This document shows, piece after piece, positions 1 to 9,003 of a stretch of DNA of 64,000 nt. The DNA lies in contig CAVPMN010000001.1 of the NCBI GenBank assembly GCA_963706425.1, positions 620,001 through 684,000 of the forward strand. Reading direction: 5' to 3'. Position 1 is the stretch's first letter. Every line of letters starts with the position of its first letter. This stretch comes from CAVPMN01 sp963706425 (lineage in GTDB: Bacteria; Actinomycetota; Acidimicrobiia; Acidimicrobiales; Acidimicrobilacustridaceae). The notes below the pieces were generated by a model. It ran no database searches. It worked only from the letters and a program-made list of their open reading frames with translations, and was not told the DNA's origin. The position numbers were made by a program, and so were the translations under genes.

Positions 1-671
1 ACGCGACCGTCGCTCTCGAGGTTCTGGTCGTCGTTGGCGCCGAACATGGCGACGATGATGTCGGGGTCCTGGTTGGGCAGGATGTCCTTGGCGAAGTGCT
101 CCGGCCAGTTGAAGTAGTCGGGCCGGATGAGCCCGGTGCCGAGCTGGTAGTCGAGGGTGGCGTCGAACAGGCCAGTCGAGTCGGCGATCGGCTGCATCTG
201 CACGCCGAACGAGCCGCCGACCGAGTCGCCGCCGACCCAGAGCTTCAGCGGATCGTCGGGCGTGGGGGTGCGCAGCACCGGCGGACCGGCGACCGTAGTG
301 GTGGTGACGCCCTCGGCCGCGCCCGCGGTCTCCTGGGCCTCCTTCTCGGCCAACAGCTCGTCGAGATCCGCGCCTCCGCCGACCGAACGACCGAGCGCCT
401 CGTCGGCGGCGTCGCGAGGGCCGGTGAGCCCGATGGCGCTGCTCACGTCGGCCACGATCTGGGCGACGTTCTGACGGAAGCCGTCGCCGCTGGCCTTGCT
501 CTTGCGAAGGGTGGCATCGGCGTTGAGCATCGACGCCAGCAACATGCCGACGACCACCACCACCAGCACGATGCCGGCCGGCATGGTGCCGGGCCGGTCC
601 GAGCGCTGCATCTTGAAGAGCCGACGAAACATCCGGCGAGACGCTATCGGGCGGTCGGGGTCGGTCGGCAT
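1..671 (-). CDS. DUF459-type SGNH hydrolase-like membrane protein (3' end outside window)
   Basis: The frame runs from ATG at 671 to the window edge, giving about 223 residues without a stop. A short basic N-terminus is followed by one membrane segment at about residues 32-48, then a linker rich in Ala, Glu and Thr. The SGNH fold starts near residue 143: block I is GDSVGG (148-153, Ser nucleophile) and block III is GAND (211-214). The block V Asp/His would lie outside the window. It starts 6 bases after the stop of the MBOAT acyltransferase gene, and that pairing is typical of systems that O-acylate or deacylate a surface glycan. Anchored outside the membrane by inference; substrate unknown. 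Confidence 0.75.
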   Translation of the reverse strand, partial: MPTDPDRPIASRRMFRRLFKMQRSDRPGTMPAGIVLVVVVVGMLLASMLNADATLRKSKASGDGFRQNVAQIVADVSSAIGLTGPRDAADEALGRSVGGGADLDELLAEKEAQETAGAAEGVTTTTVAGPPVLRTPTPDDPLKLWVGGDSVGGSFGVQMQPIADSTGLFDATLDYQLGTGLIRPDYFNWPEHFAKDILPNQDPDIIVAMFGANDDQNLESDGR

Positions 672-677
672 CGGGGC

Positions 678-2162
678 TCAGAACTGGAAGTAGATGAAGG
701 GGGCGATGCCCTCGGGACCGAGTGTGTTCACCGCGACGAGCGCCACCGCCACCAAGACGATCTGCACCGCGGGCGCCAGACGACCGAACCCGAGCTGCAC
801 CCGCTCGGGCACCCAGGTCGGGACGAACTGCGAGCCGATCATGAGGAGGATCGTGGCGATGAACAGTGGGGTGACCAGCCCACCAGCCGCGTCACCGCCG
901 CTGAAGAGTTGCCCGAGGAGATCGAGGGCCCCCTCGAGCGACTGCGCCCGGAAGAACACCCAGGCGAACACCACGATGTGAAAGGTGAGCACCCACTGGA
1001 GCACGTGGACCGCCCGAGGAGGCAGGCCGATGGGGCCCCGCTCGTGCCAGCGGGCCTTCACCACCCGCTCCGCGACGAGGACGATGCCGTAGATCGATCC
1101 CCAGATCACGAACGTCCAGTTGGCGCCGTGCCACAGCCCGCCGAGCAGCATGGTGAGGAACAGGTTGGCGTAGACGAAGGCGCGCAGCGGCCGGTTGCCC
1201 ACCGCAGGGCTCACCATCGCCACCAGTCGCGATCCTCGATTGCCACCCAGAGGGATGTAGAGGTAGTCACGCAGCCACCTCGACAGGGTCATGTGCCAAC
1301 GGCGCCAGAACTCCTGGACCGAGAGTGACCGGTAGGGCGCGTCGAAGTTCTGAGGGAACCGGAAGCCCATGAGCAACGCCACGCCGATGGCGATGTCGGT
1401 GTAGCCACTGAAGTCGGCGTAGATCTGGATGGCGTACGCGTACATGGCCCACAGCACCTCCCAGTTGCTGTGGCCCTGCGGGAACGCGAACACCGGATCG
1501 ACGACCGTGGCCATGTAGCTCGAGATCACGACCTTCTTGAAGAGGCCGCGAAAGATCAGCATGAACGCCTCGGACGACTCGACCGATCGAGGATCGGCGC
1601 GCCCGTCGAGCTGCCAGGCGAACTCGTCGGCCCGCACGATGGGCCCGGCCACCAGTTGGGGGAAGAACGACAAGAAGACGGCGAAGTCGAGCAGGTTGAG
1701 CGGTCGACGCCACTCGCCTCGACCCACGTCGATGACGTAGCTCAGGGCCTGGAAGGTGAAGAACGAGATGCCGACCGGGAGGATGATGTCGAGCAACGGC
1801 GGGTCGACCGACAAGCCGAGCGCATCAAGACGCTCCACGACGGAATCACGGAAGAACTCGTAGTACTTGAAGAGCCCGAGGACGCCGAGGTTGGTCGCGA
1901 CGGCGCCCCGAACGATCCATCGACTCCGACCCGTCGAGGCGCCGTCGGGGGCCAGCGCGGCGGACGCGGCCGACGCGAACACCCAGTTGAGCACGATGGA
2001 GCCACCGAGCAGGAAGACGAACCGCCAGTCCCAATAGCCGTAGAAGAACAGGCTGGCGGCCAGCAGGAAGTACCGCCACGGCTTCGGGTGCGGCCGCAGC
2101 AGCCAGCTCCCCGTGAAGACGATGACGAAGAAGATCGCGAAGTCGATCGTGGGGAAGAGCAT
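678..2162 (-). CDS. MBOAT family O-acyltransferase (AlgI-like)
   Basis: 494 residues, the usual size for AlgI/DltB-type membrane-bound O-acyltransferases, with many hydrophobic segments. Family landmarks are present: ADFSGYTDIAIG (249-260), FWRRWHMTLSRWLRDY (285-300) and LGGLWHGANW (340-349), whose His345 is the expected catalytic histidine. Such proteins move an acyl group from a cytoplasmic donor to an extracellular glycan. The ATG shares one base with the TGA of the upstream phosphohexomutase (TGATG), so translation is probably coupled. The SGNH-like gene follows 6 bases downstream. The three genes together suggest synthesis and acylation of a cell-surface polysaccharide. The acyl donor and acceptor cannot be read from sequence. 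Confidence 0.9.
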   Translation of the reverse strand: MLFPTIDFAIFFVIVFTGSWLLRPHPKPWRYFLLAASLFFYGYWDWRFVFLLGGSIVLNWVFASAASAALAPDGASTGRSRWIVRGAVATNLGVLGLFKYYEFFRDSVVERLDALGLSVDPPLLDIILPVGISFFTFQALSYVIDVGRGEWRRPLNLLDFAVFLSFFPQLVAGPIVRADEFAWQLDGRADPRSVESSEAFMLIFRGLFKKVVISSYMATVVDPVFAFPQGHSNWEVLWAMYAYAIQIYADFSGYTDIAIGVALLMGFRFPQNFDAPYRSLSVQEFWRRWHMTLSRWLRDYLYIPLGGNRGSRLVAMVSPAVGNRPLRAFVYANLFLTMLLGGLWHGANWTFVIWGSIYGIVLVAERVVKARWHERGPIGLPPRAVHVLQWVLTFHIVVFAWVFFRAQSLEGALDLLGQLFSGGDAAGGLVTPLFIATILLMIGSQFVPTWVPERVQLGFGRLAPAVQIVLVAVALVAVNTLGPEGIAPFIYFQF

Positions 2163-3864
2163 CAGGCAGAGAGCAGCGTGGAGACGTCCCGGCGCAGGTC
2201 GCCGAGCACAGCGGTGGCCCGTGCTTCCGCCGTTCCGAACGCGTCGGGCCCGTCATCGAGCTCGATGACCACGCGAGCGTAGGCCTTCACCTTGGGTTCG
2301 GTGCCACTCGGCCGCACCATGACCCGCACATCACCGTCGAGGTGAAGTGCGATGGCGTCGGTCGGCGGCAGGTTGCCCCCGACGAGCAGGTCGTCGATCC
2401 CGAGCACCTCGCGCTCACCCACGCGATGGGGCAGGGCAGAGCGCAGACGTCGCATGAGGGCCCCGACCTGCGCGCCGGGCTCGTGGCCATCGAAGCGGAA
2501 CGACCAGGTCTGGGTGGCGAACAAGCCGTGCCGGCGGGCGATCGCCTCGAGCCGGTCCCAGACCGTCTCGCCCTGGTGCCGAGCGTCGACGACCAGTGCG
2601 GCGAACACCAGCGCGGCGGTGACCCCGTCCTTGTCTCGCACCAGATCCGACACCGCGTAGCCGAGGGCTTCCTCGTAGGCGAAGACGAACGGCCACGAGG
2701 GATGGTCGACGGCGGCGCGCATGACCCACTTGAACCCGGTGAGCGTCTGGACGTGCCTGGCACCGTGCTCGGCGGCCAGCCGCTCGAGCAGGCCGGACGA
2801 CACGACCGTGTCGACTACGAGTCGATCGGGATCGGTGCCTTGACGCAGCAGGTGGTCGGCGAGCAGCGCGCCGATCTGATCACCCGTGAGCCTGCGCCAC
2901 TCGCCGGCCCGGGGCACGGCCACGCCCAAGCGGTCGGCATCGGGATCGTGGGCCAGCACCAAGTCGGCCGAACGTTCCGTCGCTTGCGCGAGCGCGAGGT
3001 CGAGCGCGCCCGGTTCCTCTGGGTTGGGATAGGGAACCGTCGGGAAGTCGCCGTCGGGTGCCGCCTGCTCCGACACGACGTGGGGGACGCGAAGCCGGCG
3101 CGCTCGAACAACGCGGTCGTGATCGCGGCGCCGACACCGTGCAGCGGCGTGTAGACGACGTCGAGCTGGCGCTCGCCCGCATCGATCAGCGCCGCGGCGC
3201 GGGTGAGGTACGACTCCACGAGGTCGTCACCGGCCATCCGGATCGCGGGGTCGGAGAGATCGGCGAGAGGCAGATCGTCGACGTCCATCTCGTCGATGGC
3301 CGCCGCGATCAGCCGATCGACCGGCGCACCGAGTTGGACACCGTCGTCGAGGTAGACCTTGAAGCCGTTGTCGGTGGCCGGATTGTGGCTGGCCGTGCAC
3401 ACCACGCCCGCCGAGCACTCGAGCTCGCGCACCGCGAACGCGACGAGCGGCGTGGGCGCGGGCTCCGGCAGCAGCACCGCCGTGCCGCCGCTGCCGGCCA
3501 CGACCCGCGCCGTGTCCTCGGCGAAGGCGCGGGACTTGTGGCGGGCGTCGTAGCCGACGACCACCGTGGCCCCCGCTCCGAGGTAGCGCATGAGACCCGC
3601 AGCCGCCCGGCGCACGACCACCCGGTTCATCCGGCGAGGACCCGCACCCATGGGGCCCCTCAGTCCAGCCGTGCCGAACTCGAGCCGACCGTCGAAGCGA
3701 TCGGCCAACTCGTCGAGGCGAGCACCAGGTCGGCCGTCGGTGACTCCCTCGCCGAGCAGGGCCCGCAGCTCGGCCCGAGTCTCGGGGTCGGGATCGACCC
3801 GGAGCCAGGCGCGGGCCCGGGCGACCAGCTCGTCTCCGGACAGGGGATCATTCGACACGGCCAT
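2162..3864 (-). CDS. Phosphoglucomutase/phosphomannomutase, frame broken near 3083
   Basis: Alpha-D-phosphohexomutase converting hexose-1-P and hexose-6-P. The N-terminal part starts at ATG 3864 and holds the phosphoserine loop TASHNP (Ser159). The C-terminal part, read in another frame from about 3080 down to 2162, holds the metal loop DPDADRLG, the sugar-specificity loop EEALG and the phosphate loop RPSGTEPKVK. Restoring one C in a C-run near 3083 joins them into about 567 residues, the normal family length, so the break is either a one-base deletion or a consensus error. The stop overlaps the MBOAT start by one base. It is divergent from the amidase, with 75 bases between. It probably feeds sugar nucleotides to the neighbouring surface-glycan genes; glucose versus mannose preference is not decided. 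Confidence 0.82.
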
Positions 3865-3925
3865 ACAGTTTGGCCGGTCGGTCGGCCCGGGCCGGCGGCC
3901 CATCCCGTCCAGAGGTGTTGGACAG

Positions 3926-3931
3926 TAGGGT
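3926..3931 (+). promoter_or_regulatory. -10-like TAGGGT for a leaderless amidase transcript
   Basis: TAGGGT lies 8 bases before the GTG at 3940, with no Shine-Dalgarno between. That spacing places transcription start at or next to the start codon, so a leaderless mRNA is likely. No convincing -35 is visible. Confidence 0.4.
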
Positions 3932-3939
3932 CGACGTCC

Positions 3940-5370
3940 GTGGGAGACGACCTGGCCGGGCTCGACGCCACCGACCAACGCGAGCTGGTCCGCACCGGGC
4001 AGTGCCACCCGATCGACCTGGTCGAAGCCGCCATCGAGCGCATCGAGCGCATCAACCCGCGCCTGAACGCGTTCATCCATCCGCTCTTCGACAAGGCTCG
4101 AGCGCACGCCATCGCGCCCGACCTGCCCGCCGGACCGCTCACGGGCGTGCCCATGGCCCTCAAGGATGCGGTGGCGCACTCCGCCGGCGATCCTTACCAC
4201 GTCGGCATGCGCTTCCTGCGTGATCTCGAGTGGACCGAGCCCGACGACGCCGAGATCGTGCGGCGCTTCCGGCAGGCCGGCTTGGTGATCGTCGGCAAGA
4301 CCAACACTCCCGAGTTGGCCATGTCGGACACCACCGAACCCGAGGCCTACGGCCCGACCCGCAATCCGTGGGACACGGCCCACTCCCCTGGCGGATCGAG
4401 CGGGGGCAGTGCCGCGGCAGTGGCAAGCGGCATGGTGCCGGTGGGCCACGGCAACGACATGGGTGGATCGATCAGGCTGCCGGCGAGCGCGTGCGGTCTG
4501 GTCGGCCTCAAGCCGACGCGGGCCCGATCGACCCTCGCACCGAGGTTCGGTGAGTTCTGGGGGCCCACCACCCACGAGGGCGTGTTGACCCGCACGGTTC
4601 GCGACACGGCGGCCATGCTCGACGTGATCGCCGGACCAGCCCCCGGCGATCCCTACACCGCCCCACCCCCCGCTCGGGCGTACACCGCAGAAGTGGGCGC
4701 CGACCCGGGTCGACTCCGCGTGGGCCTGCGCAGCGACCTGCCCGATCGGGGCGGCGCGCCGCACAGCGAATGCACCGCGGCCGTCGCGCGTGCCGGCGCC
4801 CTGCTCGAATCGCTCGGCCATCATGTCGACTCGACCTGGCCCGACGCGATCGACGAGCCGCTGCACGAGGCGTTGGTGCTCTATCCGGTGTTCCTCGCGC
4901 GTGAACTCGAACGCTGGTCGGAGGTGGCCGGTCGGCCGATCCGTGAGGAGGACGTCGAGCCCAACACATGGATGATGGGCGAGATCGGCCGCAGTGCGAC
5001 CGCCACGCAGTACCTGGCCGCGCTGGAGCGAGCCCAAGCGTGGTCGCGGCACGCGGCCGCCTGGTGGGCCGACGGTTGGGACGTGTTGGTCACGCCCACC
5101 ATGCCCGCCCCGCCCCGTCTCATCGGCGAGCGCAGACTCGTCGACGACCACACGGTGGCGTTCGTGCTGCCCTGGAACCTGACCGGGCAACCAGCGGTGT
5201 CACTGCCCTTGCACTGGTCGGCCGACGGACTGCCGGTCGGCGTGCAACTGGTCGCCGCTCAAGGGAGGGAAGACCTGCTCATCCGGGTGGCCGCGCAGAT
5301 CGAAGCGGCCGCACCCTGGCGCGACCGGTGGCCACCCGTGAACGCACTCGCCTCGGAGACGTCCGCATGA
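3940..5370 (+). CDS. Amidase signature family hydrolase
   Basis: 476 residues from GTG 3940; the open frame extends further upstream but there it is antisense to the mutase gene. It has the complete Ser-cisSer-Lys triad of the amidase signature family: Lys75 in ALKDAV, the Ser pair 153/154 in GGSSGGSA, and Ser177 in DMGGSIRLP. The C-terminal block PWNLTGQPAVSLPL is the usual final family motif. It hydrolyses a C-N amide bond, with ammonia or amine release. GatA function is unlikely because gatB and gatC are absent and the closest look is to the stand-alone amidases of actinobacteria. A VOC protein gene follows 19 bases later on the same strand. Substrate unknown. Confidence 0.88.
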   Translation: MGDDLAGLDATDQRELVRTGQCHPIDLVEAAIERIERINPRLNAFIHPLFDKARAHAIAPDLPAGPLTGVPMALKDAVAHSAGDPYHVGMRFLRDLEWTEPDDAEIVRRFRQAGLVIVGKTNTPELAMSDTTEPEAYGPTRNPWDTAHSPGGSSGGSAAAVASGMVPVGHGNDMGGSIRLPASACGLVGLKPTRARSTLAPRFGEFWGPTTHEGVLTRTVRDTAAMLDVIAGPAPGDPYTAPPPARAYTAEVGADPGRLRVGLRSDLPDRGGAPHSECTAAVARAGALLESLGHHVDSTWPDAIDEPLHEALVLYPVFLARELERWSEVAGRPIREEDVEPNTWMMGEIGRSATATQYLAALERAQAWSRHAAAWWADGWDVLVTPTMPAPPRLIGERRLVDDHTVAFVLPWNLTGQPAVSLPLHWSADGLPVGVQLVAAQGREDLLIRVAAQIEAAAPWRDRWPPVNALASETSA

Positions 5371-5389
5371 CCACGACGGAAGGGCCGCT

Positions 5390-6026
5390 ATGAGCACCAC
5401 CAACGGGCAGGGCCCGACCATCGACTCGATCGAGGTGGGCGATTCGCCCGACGCTTGGCAGGCGGCCGGGTTCTCGGTCGACGACGACGGCACCTGCCGG
5501 GTCGGTCTGGTGCGCATCCGCCTGGTCGGCCGCGAGGGCGGCAAGCGCATCAGGAGCTGGACGCTTCGAGGGCTGGCCGGTCGGGTCGACCTCGACGGTC
5601 TCACCACCGCCGGCGATCGACGCATCACCGTGCGAGCCTGCCGTGCACCCCAACGGGGTCGAGGTCATCGACCACATCGTGTTGGTCACGCCGGACACGG
5701 GGCGCACCACGGCGGCGCTGGGAGCCATCGGACTCGACCCGAGGCGCACCCGCGAGACCGATCAGTACGGGCCGCCGTTCGTGCAGACGTTCTTCAAGGC
5801 GGGCGAGGTGGTGGTGGAGCTGATCGGGCCGCAAGAGCCGAGCGGCGACGGCCCGGCGGCGTTCTTCGGGCTGGCCTACACGGTGACCGATCTCGATGCG
5901 ACGAAGACGCTGCTGGGTGAGCACCTCGGCGATCCCAAGGACGCGGTGCAGCCCGGTCGACGTATCGCCACCCTGCGCCACAAGCCGCTCGACGTCTCGG
6001 TGGCGACGGCCTTCATGAGTCGCTGA
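5390..6026 (+). CDS. VOC (glyoxalase-fold) family protein, frame broken near 5638
   Basis: The first frame (ATG 5390) runs to about 5637. The second frame carries the rest to the stop at 6026 and includes the VOC motif VIDHIVLVTPDTGRTTAAL followed by FFKAGEVVVELIGP and a final beta-rich stretch. Removing one base near 5638 (around GAGCCTGCCGTG) joins the two into about 211 residues, matching actinobacterial proteins where a short N-terminal domain precedes HPNGV..IDHVV. VOC domains bind a metal or a ligand; a glyoxalase or dioxygenase activity is not established here. It lies 19 bases after the amidase and is probably cotranscribed with it. Its function is not known. Confidence 0.7.
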
Positions 6027-6042
6027 GCCACTGGCGAAGGGC

Positions 6043-6061
6043 GGGTAGCCACCGGCTACCC
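6043..6061. promoter_or_regulatory. Perfect 8-bp inverted repeat over the promoter of the 6072 gene
   Basis: GGGTAGCC and GGCTACCC form perfect 8-base arms with a 3-base spacer (ACC). The right arm overlaps TACCCT (6057-6062), a -10-like hexamer 9 bases before the ATG at 6072. It could be a repressor operator for a leaderless gene, or a short terminator of the VOC gene, which ends 17 bases upstream. Confidence 0.4.
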
Positions 6062-6071
6062 TCGGCGCAGG

Positions 6072-6677
6072 ATGCTCGATCACGTCTTCACCGATGCCAT
6101 CGGCGCACTGCGCGACGCGTTCGAGGGCGCCCTGCTCGAGCGCCAGGCGTTCGAGGAGCGCTTCCAGGTCGACGTCCTGCTCGGCGACATGACCTGGGAG
6201 ACCAGCTATGGCCTGCCCGGCGAGGGGCTGCCACCCCGGGTGCAGGCCGACATCACGTTGTCGTGGCCGACGTGGTCGCAGACCGCCTACCGGCTCTGGT
6301 ACATCGGCGATGACTTCGACGAGCCGCCCCGGATCGACATCGAGATCGTGTTGCGGGTGCAGCGGCTGGCCTCGCCGCCCGATCCGGCGATGCTGTTCGC
6401 CTCGCTGCCGACCGAGAGCCCGCCCATCGCCAGTGAGCCCCTGCACCGCTCCGGCCCCACCGTCGAAACGGTCTACCCAGCCGATCTCAAAGAGCCCGAG
6501 TTCGCCATCGAGGTCAGCTTCGAAGGCTCCTACGAATTCGACGAGGCCTCGCTGGCCGACGGGTCGACGCTCGACACCCACTTCTCGTCGATGGGCGGCT
6601 GGATCTCGTCGACCCTCGTGCGTGTCGGTGACCTCAAGTGGGACTTCCTCCCCCCGCTCGACGGCGACGAAGGCTGA
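6072..6677 (+). CDS. Hypothetical protein, 201 residues
   Basis: No family recognised. Acidic, soluble and without signal peptide or membrane segment. The N-terminal 35 residues look helical; the rest is beta-rich with several Trp and Tyr (MTWETSYGLPGEG, LSWPTWSQTAYRLWYIGDD). The ATG at 6072 sits 9 bases after a -10-like TACCCT with no ribosome binding site, so a leaderless transcript is likely. It ends at the stop of the convergent 2H phosphoesterase frame, with the two stops abutting at 6677/6678. Codon use matches the neighbours. A function cannot be assigned. Confidence 0.7.
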   Translation: MLDHVFTDAIGALRDAFEGALLERQAFEERFQVDVLLGDMTWETSYGLPGEGLPPRVQADITLSWPTWSQTAYRLWYIGDDFDEPPRIDIEIVLRVQRLASPPDPAMLFASLPTESPPIASEPLHRSGPTVETVYPADLKEPEFAIEVSFEGSYEFDEASLADGSTLDTHFSSMGGWISSTLVRVGDLKWDFLPPLDGDEG

Positions 6678-7148
6678 TCAGCCCAGTCGTCGAACCGTCT
6701 GCCACTGGACGCCATCGAACTCGATCACACAGAAGCGGTCGATCGGCACCAGCACGTCGAGCGCCCATCCCTTCAGCGCCGACCACGCATCCTCCGCGCG
6801 TGACCGGGGCGTCGTTCTGGGGTGCGTGATGGTGACATGGGGAACGTACGGATGAGATGGTTCGACGAGGCCGAGTCCGAGTCGGATCGTGGCAATGGCT
6901 CCGTCGATGTCGTCCACCGCCAGGTAGATGCCCCGCTCGGGACTGCCCCAGCACCGCGCGTCGAGGAGCTGGACTCGCCTCCCCGTCAACGATTCGATCG
7001 AGTACTGAACCCCGTTGAGGTCCGTCTCCTCGACGAGATCGTGAACGACCGTGATGTGAGCGGCAATGCGACGCGCCATTTGCGCATCCCAGATGGACCG
7101 GACCTCGTCGATCCGCGTTTGGGTCTCGGGCGTGAAAAACGCCGTCAA
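6678..7148 (-). CDS. 2H phosphoesterase (2'-5' RNA ligase-like) domain, in frame with the upstream HNH gene
   Basis: About 156 residues with both hallmark HxTx motifs of the 2H superfamily: HITV near the N-terminus (after IWDAQMARRIAA) and HVTI in VPHVTITHP. The start FFTPETQTRIDEVRSIWD matches the first strand and helix of these proteins. They act on 2',3'-cyclic or 2'-5' linked phosphates. There is no ATG or Shine-Dalgarno at the domain border; TTG at 7148 is the best stand-alone start. The frame is open straight through from the DUF222-HNH gene, so a fused protein is also possible. The HNH gene is frame-damaged, so the fusion may be an artefact. Confidence 0.65.
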   Translation of the reverse strand: MTAFFTPETQTRIDEVRSIWDAQMARRIAAHITVVHDLVEETDLNGVQYSIESLTGRRVQLLDARCWGSPERGIYLAVDDIDGAIATIRLGLGLVEPSHPYVPHVTITHPRTTPRSRAEDAWSALKGWALDVLVPIDRFCVIEFDGVQWQTVRRLG

Positions 7149-8455
7149 CTGTCGCTTCTGGGCACGCTGGAGCGAGCGACGAGTAGCCCATCTCCGTCGG
7201 ACCTCACTCGGTGGCGGGGCGGGTCCGGCCCGTTGGGTGCCGTGGCGTTGGCTCCAGATCGTGTCGCCCTTAGGGGTGGTCCACCAGAACCAGCCGTCGG
7301 CGGTGGCCTGCATGGTCCAGCCTTGGCGGTGGGTGACCCGGTGATGGTGTCGGCAGAGTCCGGCCAGGTTGTCGATGTCGGTCGGGCCTTCGGTCGGTGT
7401 GTAGTGCTCGACGTGATGGGCGTCGGTCCACGCCGCGGGGCATCCACAGCCGGGAAAGACGCAGCCGCCGTCGCGCAGGGCGATGGCTCGTCGTTGCCGG
7501 GCGGTGGCGTATCTGACGGTGTGGCCCATGTCGACCGGTATGCCCAGGCTGTCCGAGCACGATGGGGTGCAGATCGGGATCGCACAGCAACACCCGCGAC
7601 ACGTCGTCGGGCACGACGGTGCCGTCCGGGGTGACCGCCCCGCGAATGGGGCGTCACGGCGTTGACGGCCAGGGTCACATCCGGCCGCGGTGCCTTGGTG
7701 GTGTCGAGATCGACGCCCAGCCCTCGGCGGCACAGCTCGACGAACGCGAGGGCCCGCAGGGTGGACTGGTCGGGCATCACCAGCTCGGGGCAGCACCTCA
7801 CGGTCGGCCTTGAAGGCGCGGCGCAGCTCGGCGGCCATCTCGTCGATGGCCTGGCGGGCCACCAGGCCCCATTCACCCACCAACCGGCCCGACACCTCGG
7901 TGGTGTCGCCGAACGTGCCCGACAACAACAACCGGTTGCGGGACAGGCCGTCGTCGGGGTCGTGGCCGCCGTCCTCGTCCAACAGATCGGCGATGCCGGT
8001 CACCTCGCGGCGCCACCGCTCGAACAGCGTGCCCTGAGCGGCGGCGACCAGGTGGTCCTGGATGTCGGCGATCTTCTTCACGATCCGCGGGTTCGCCGCG
8101 GCCACGATCACCCGGGCGTGCTCCCACGAGATCCGCCCGGCGACCAGCGCCTCGTCCACCCCCGCGAACCGGCCCGACAGCTCGACGCCCACCTTCACCC
8201 GACAACGCGCCACCGCCGACGGCAACATCGCCTCACGCGCCAACCACCCCCCGGTCGACAACCCGTGATCACGCTCGCACACCGACCGCTTCTCGAGCCT
8301 CGGCCAGCCAGGTGCCCCTCGCGCCGCATCGACCAGCCGACGGGCCTCTTCCAGCGCCAGCATCCGCCTCCAACACCTCGGCGATCGGACAACAACGACA
8401 CATCCGCACCGGCCGCTTTGCGGCCCTGCTCCACGAGTGCGACGCCATCGAACAT
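7149..8455 (-). pseudogene. DUF222/HNH endonuclease gene (13E12-type), several frame breaks
   Basis: Pieces in three frames make one DUF222-HNH protein. The N-terminus starts at ATG 8455 (MFDGVALVEQGRKAAGADV) and changes frame at least twice before 8300. The DUF222 core (RCRVKVGVELSG..ALVAGRISWEHARVIVA) reads to about 7790. A second frame carries STLRALAFVELCRRGLGVDL, a third carries DDVSRVLLCDPDLHPIV, and the first frame resumes near 7550 with the HNH nuclease: FPGCGCPAAWTDAHHVEHY, then DNLAGLCRHHHRVTH. The nuclease motif itself is intact. Net frame across 7550-7790 is zero. Either a decaying member of a multicopy actinobacterial family or poor consensus sequence. Confidence 0.72.
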
Positions 8456-8488
8456 GTATTCGATAGTACCGAGAGGGTGTGACAGGAA

Positions 8489-8953
8489 TCAGCTCGGTGG
8501 CGACCAGTGGTAGCGAACGTCGGGCATGCCTTCTTCGTTGTCACCGTCGGTCCCCCCGACCACGACGAATCCGTGACGTTCGTAGAACCTCCTGGCGCCG
8601 AGGTTCGAGGCGAAGGCCCACAGGGACAGGCCACCCGGTGATCGTCGCTTGGCCAGGCCGACCAGCTGCGAGCCGATGCCGCGACCAGTGTGATCGGGAT
8701 CGACGTAGAGGTCGCTGAGCCACTCGGGCTCGAGCACCATCAGGGCGACGAGCACGTCAGCAGCTCTCGACCACCCACACCTCCCGCTGCGGCAGCACGA
8801 CGGTCGGGAACCACTCGTCGACCTCGGCGTCGGTGTGGACCGGTGGCGGGATCGCCGGGATCGCCGCCCGCCGGGAGCGCAGGTAGAGCGCGGCGAGCCC
8901 GGCCCCTCTTCGGGCCGAGCCCGACGAATCTCCGGTTCGTCGTGGGCGCTCAC
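8489..8953 (-). pseudogene. GNAT N-acetyltransferase, frame broken twice
   Basis: The C-terminal half has the GNAT acetyl-CoA site: SDLYVDPDHTGRGIGSQLVGLAKR (the R/Q-x-x-G-x-G/A loop) and the late motif FYERHGFVVVGG. The start GTG at 8953 gives MSAHDEPEIRRARPEEG, then the frame shifts near 8895. The middle reads in another frame as LAALYLRSRRAAIPAIPPP and continues to a stop, so it must shift back near 8760. The joined product is about 155 residues, a normal GNAT size. The acyl acceptor is unknown. The breaks continue the damaged stretch begun at 7.5 kb. Confidence 0.7.
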
Positions 8954-9003
8954 GGCATCATGCGCCGAGCCACTTCAGCCCGGGCCGGCCGTCGGACCGC
9001 CGG

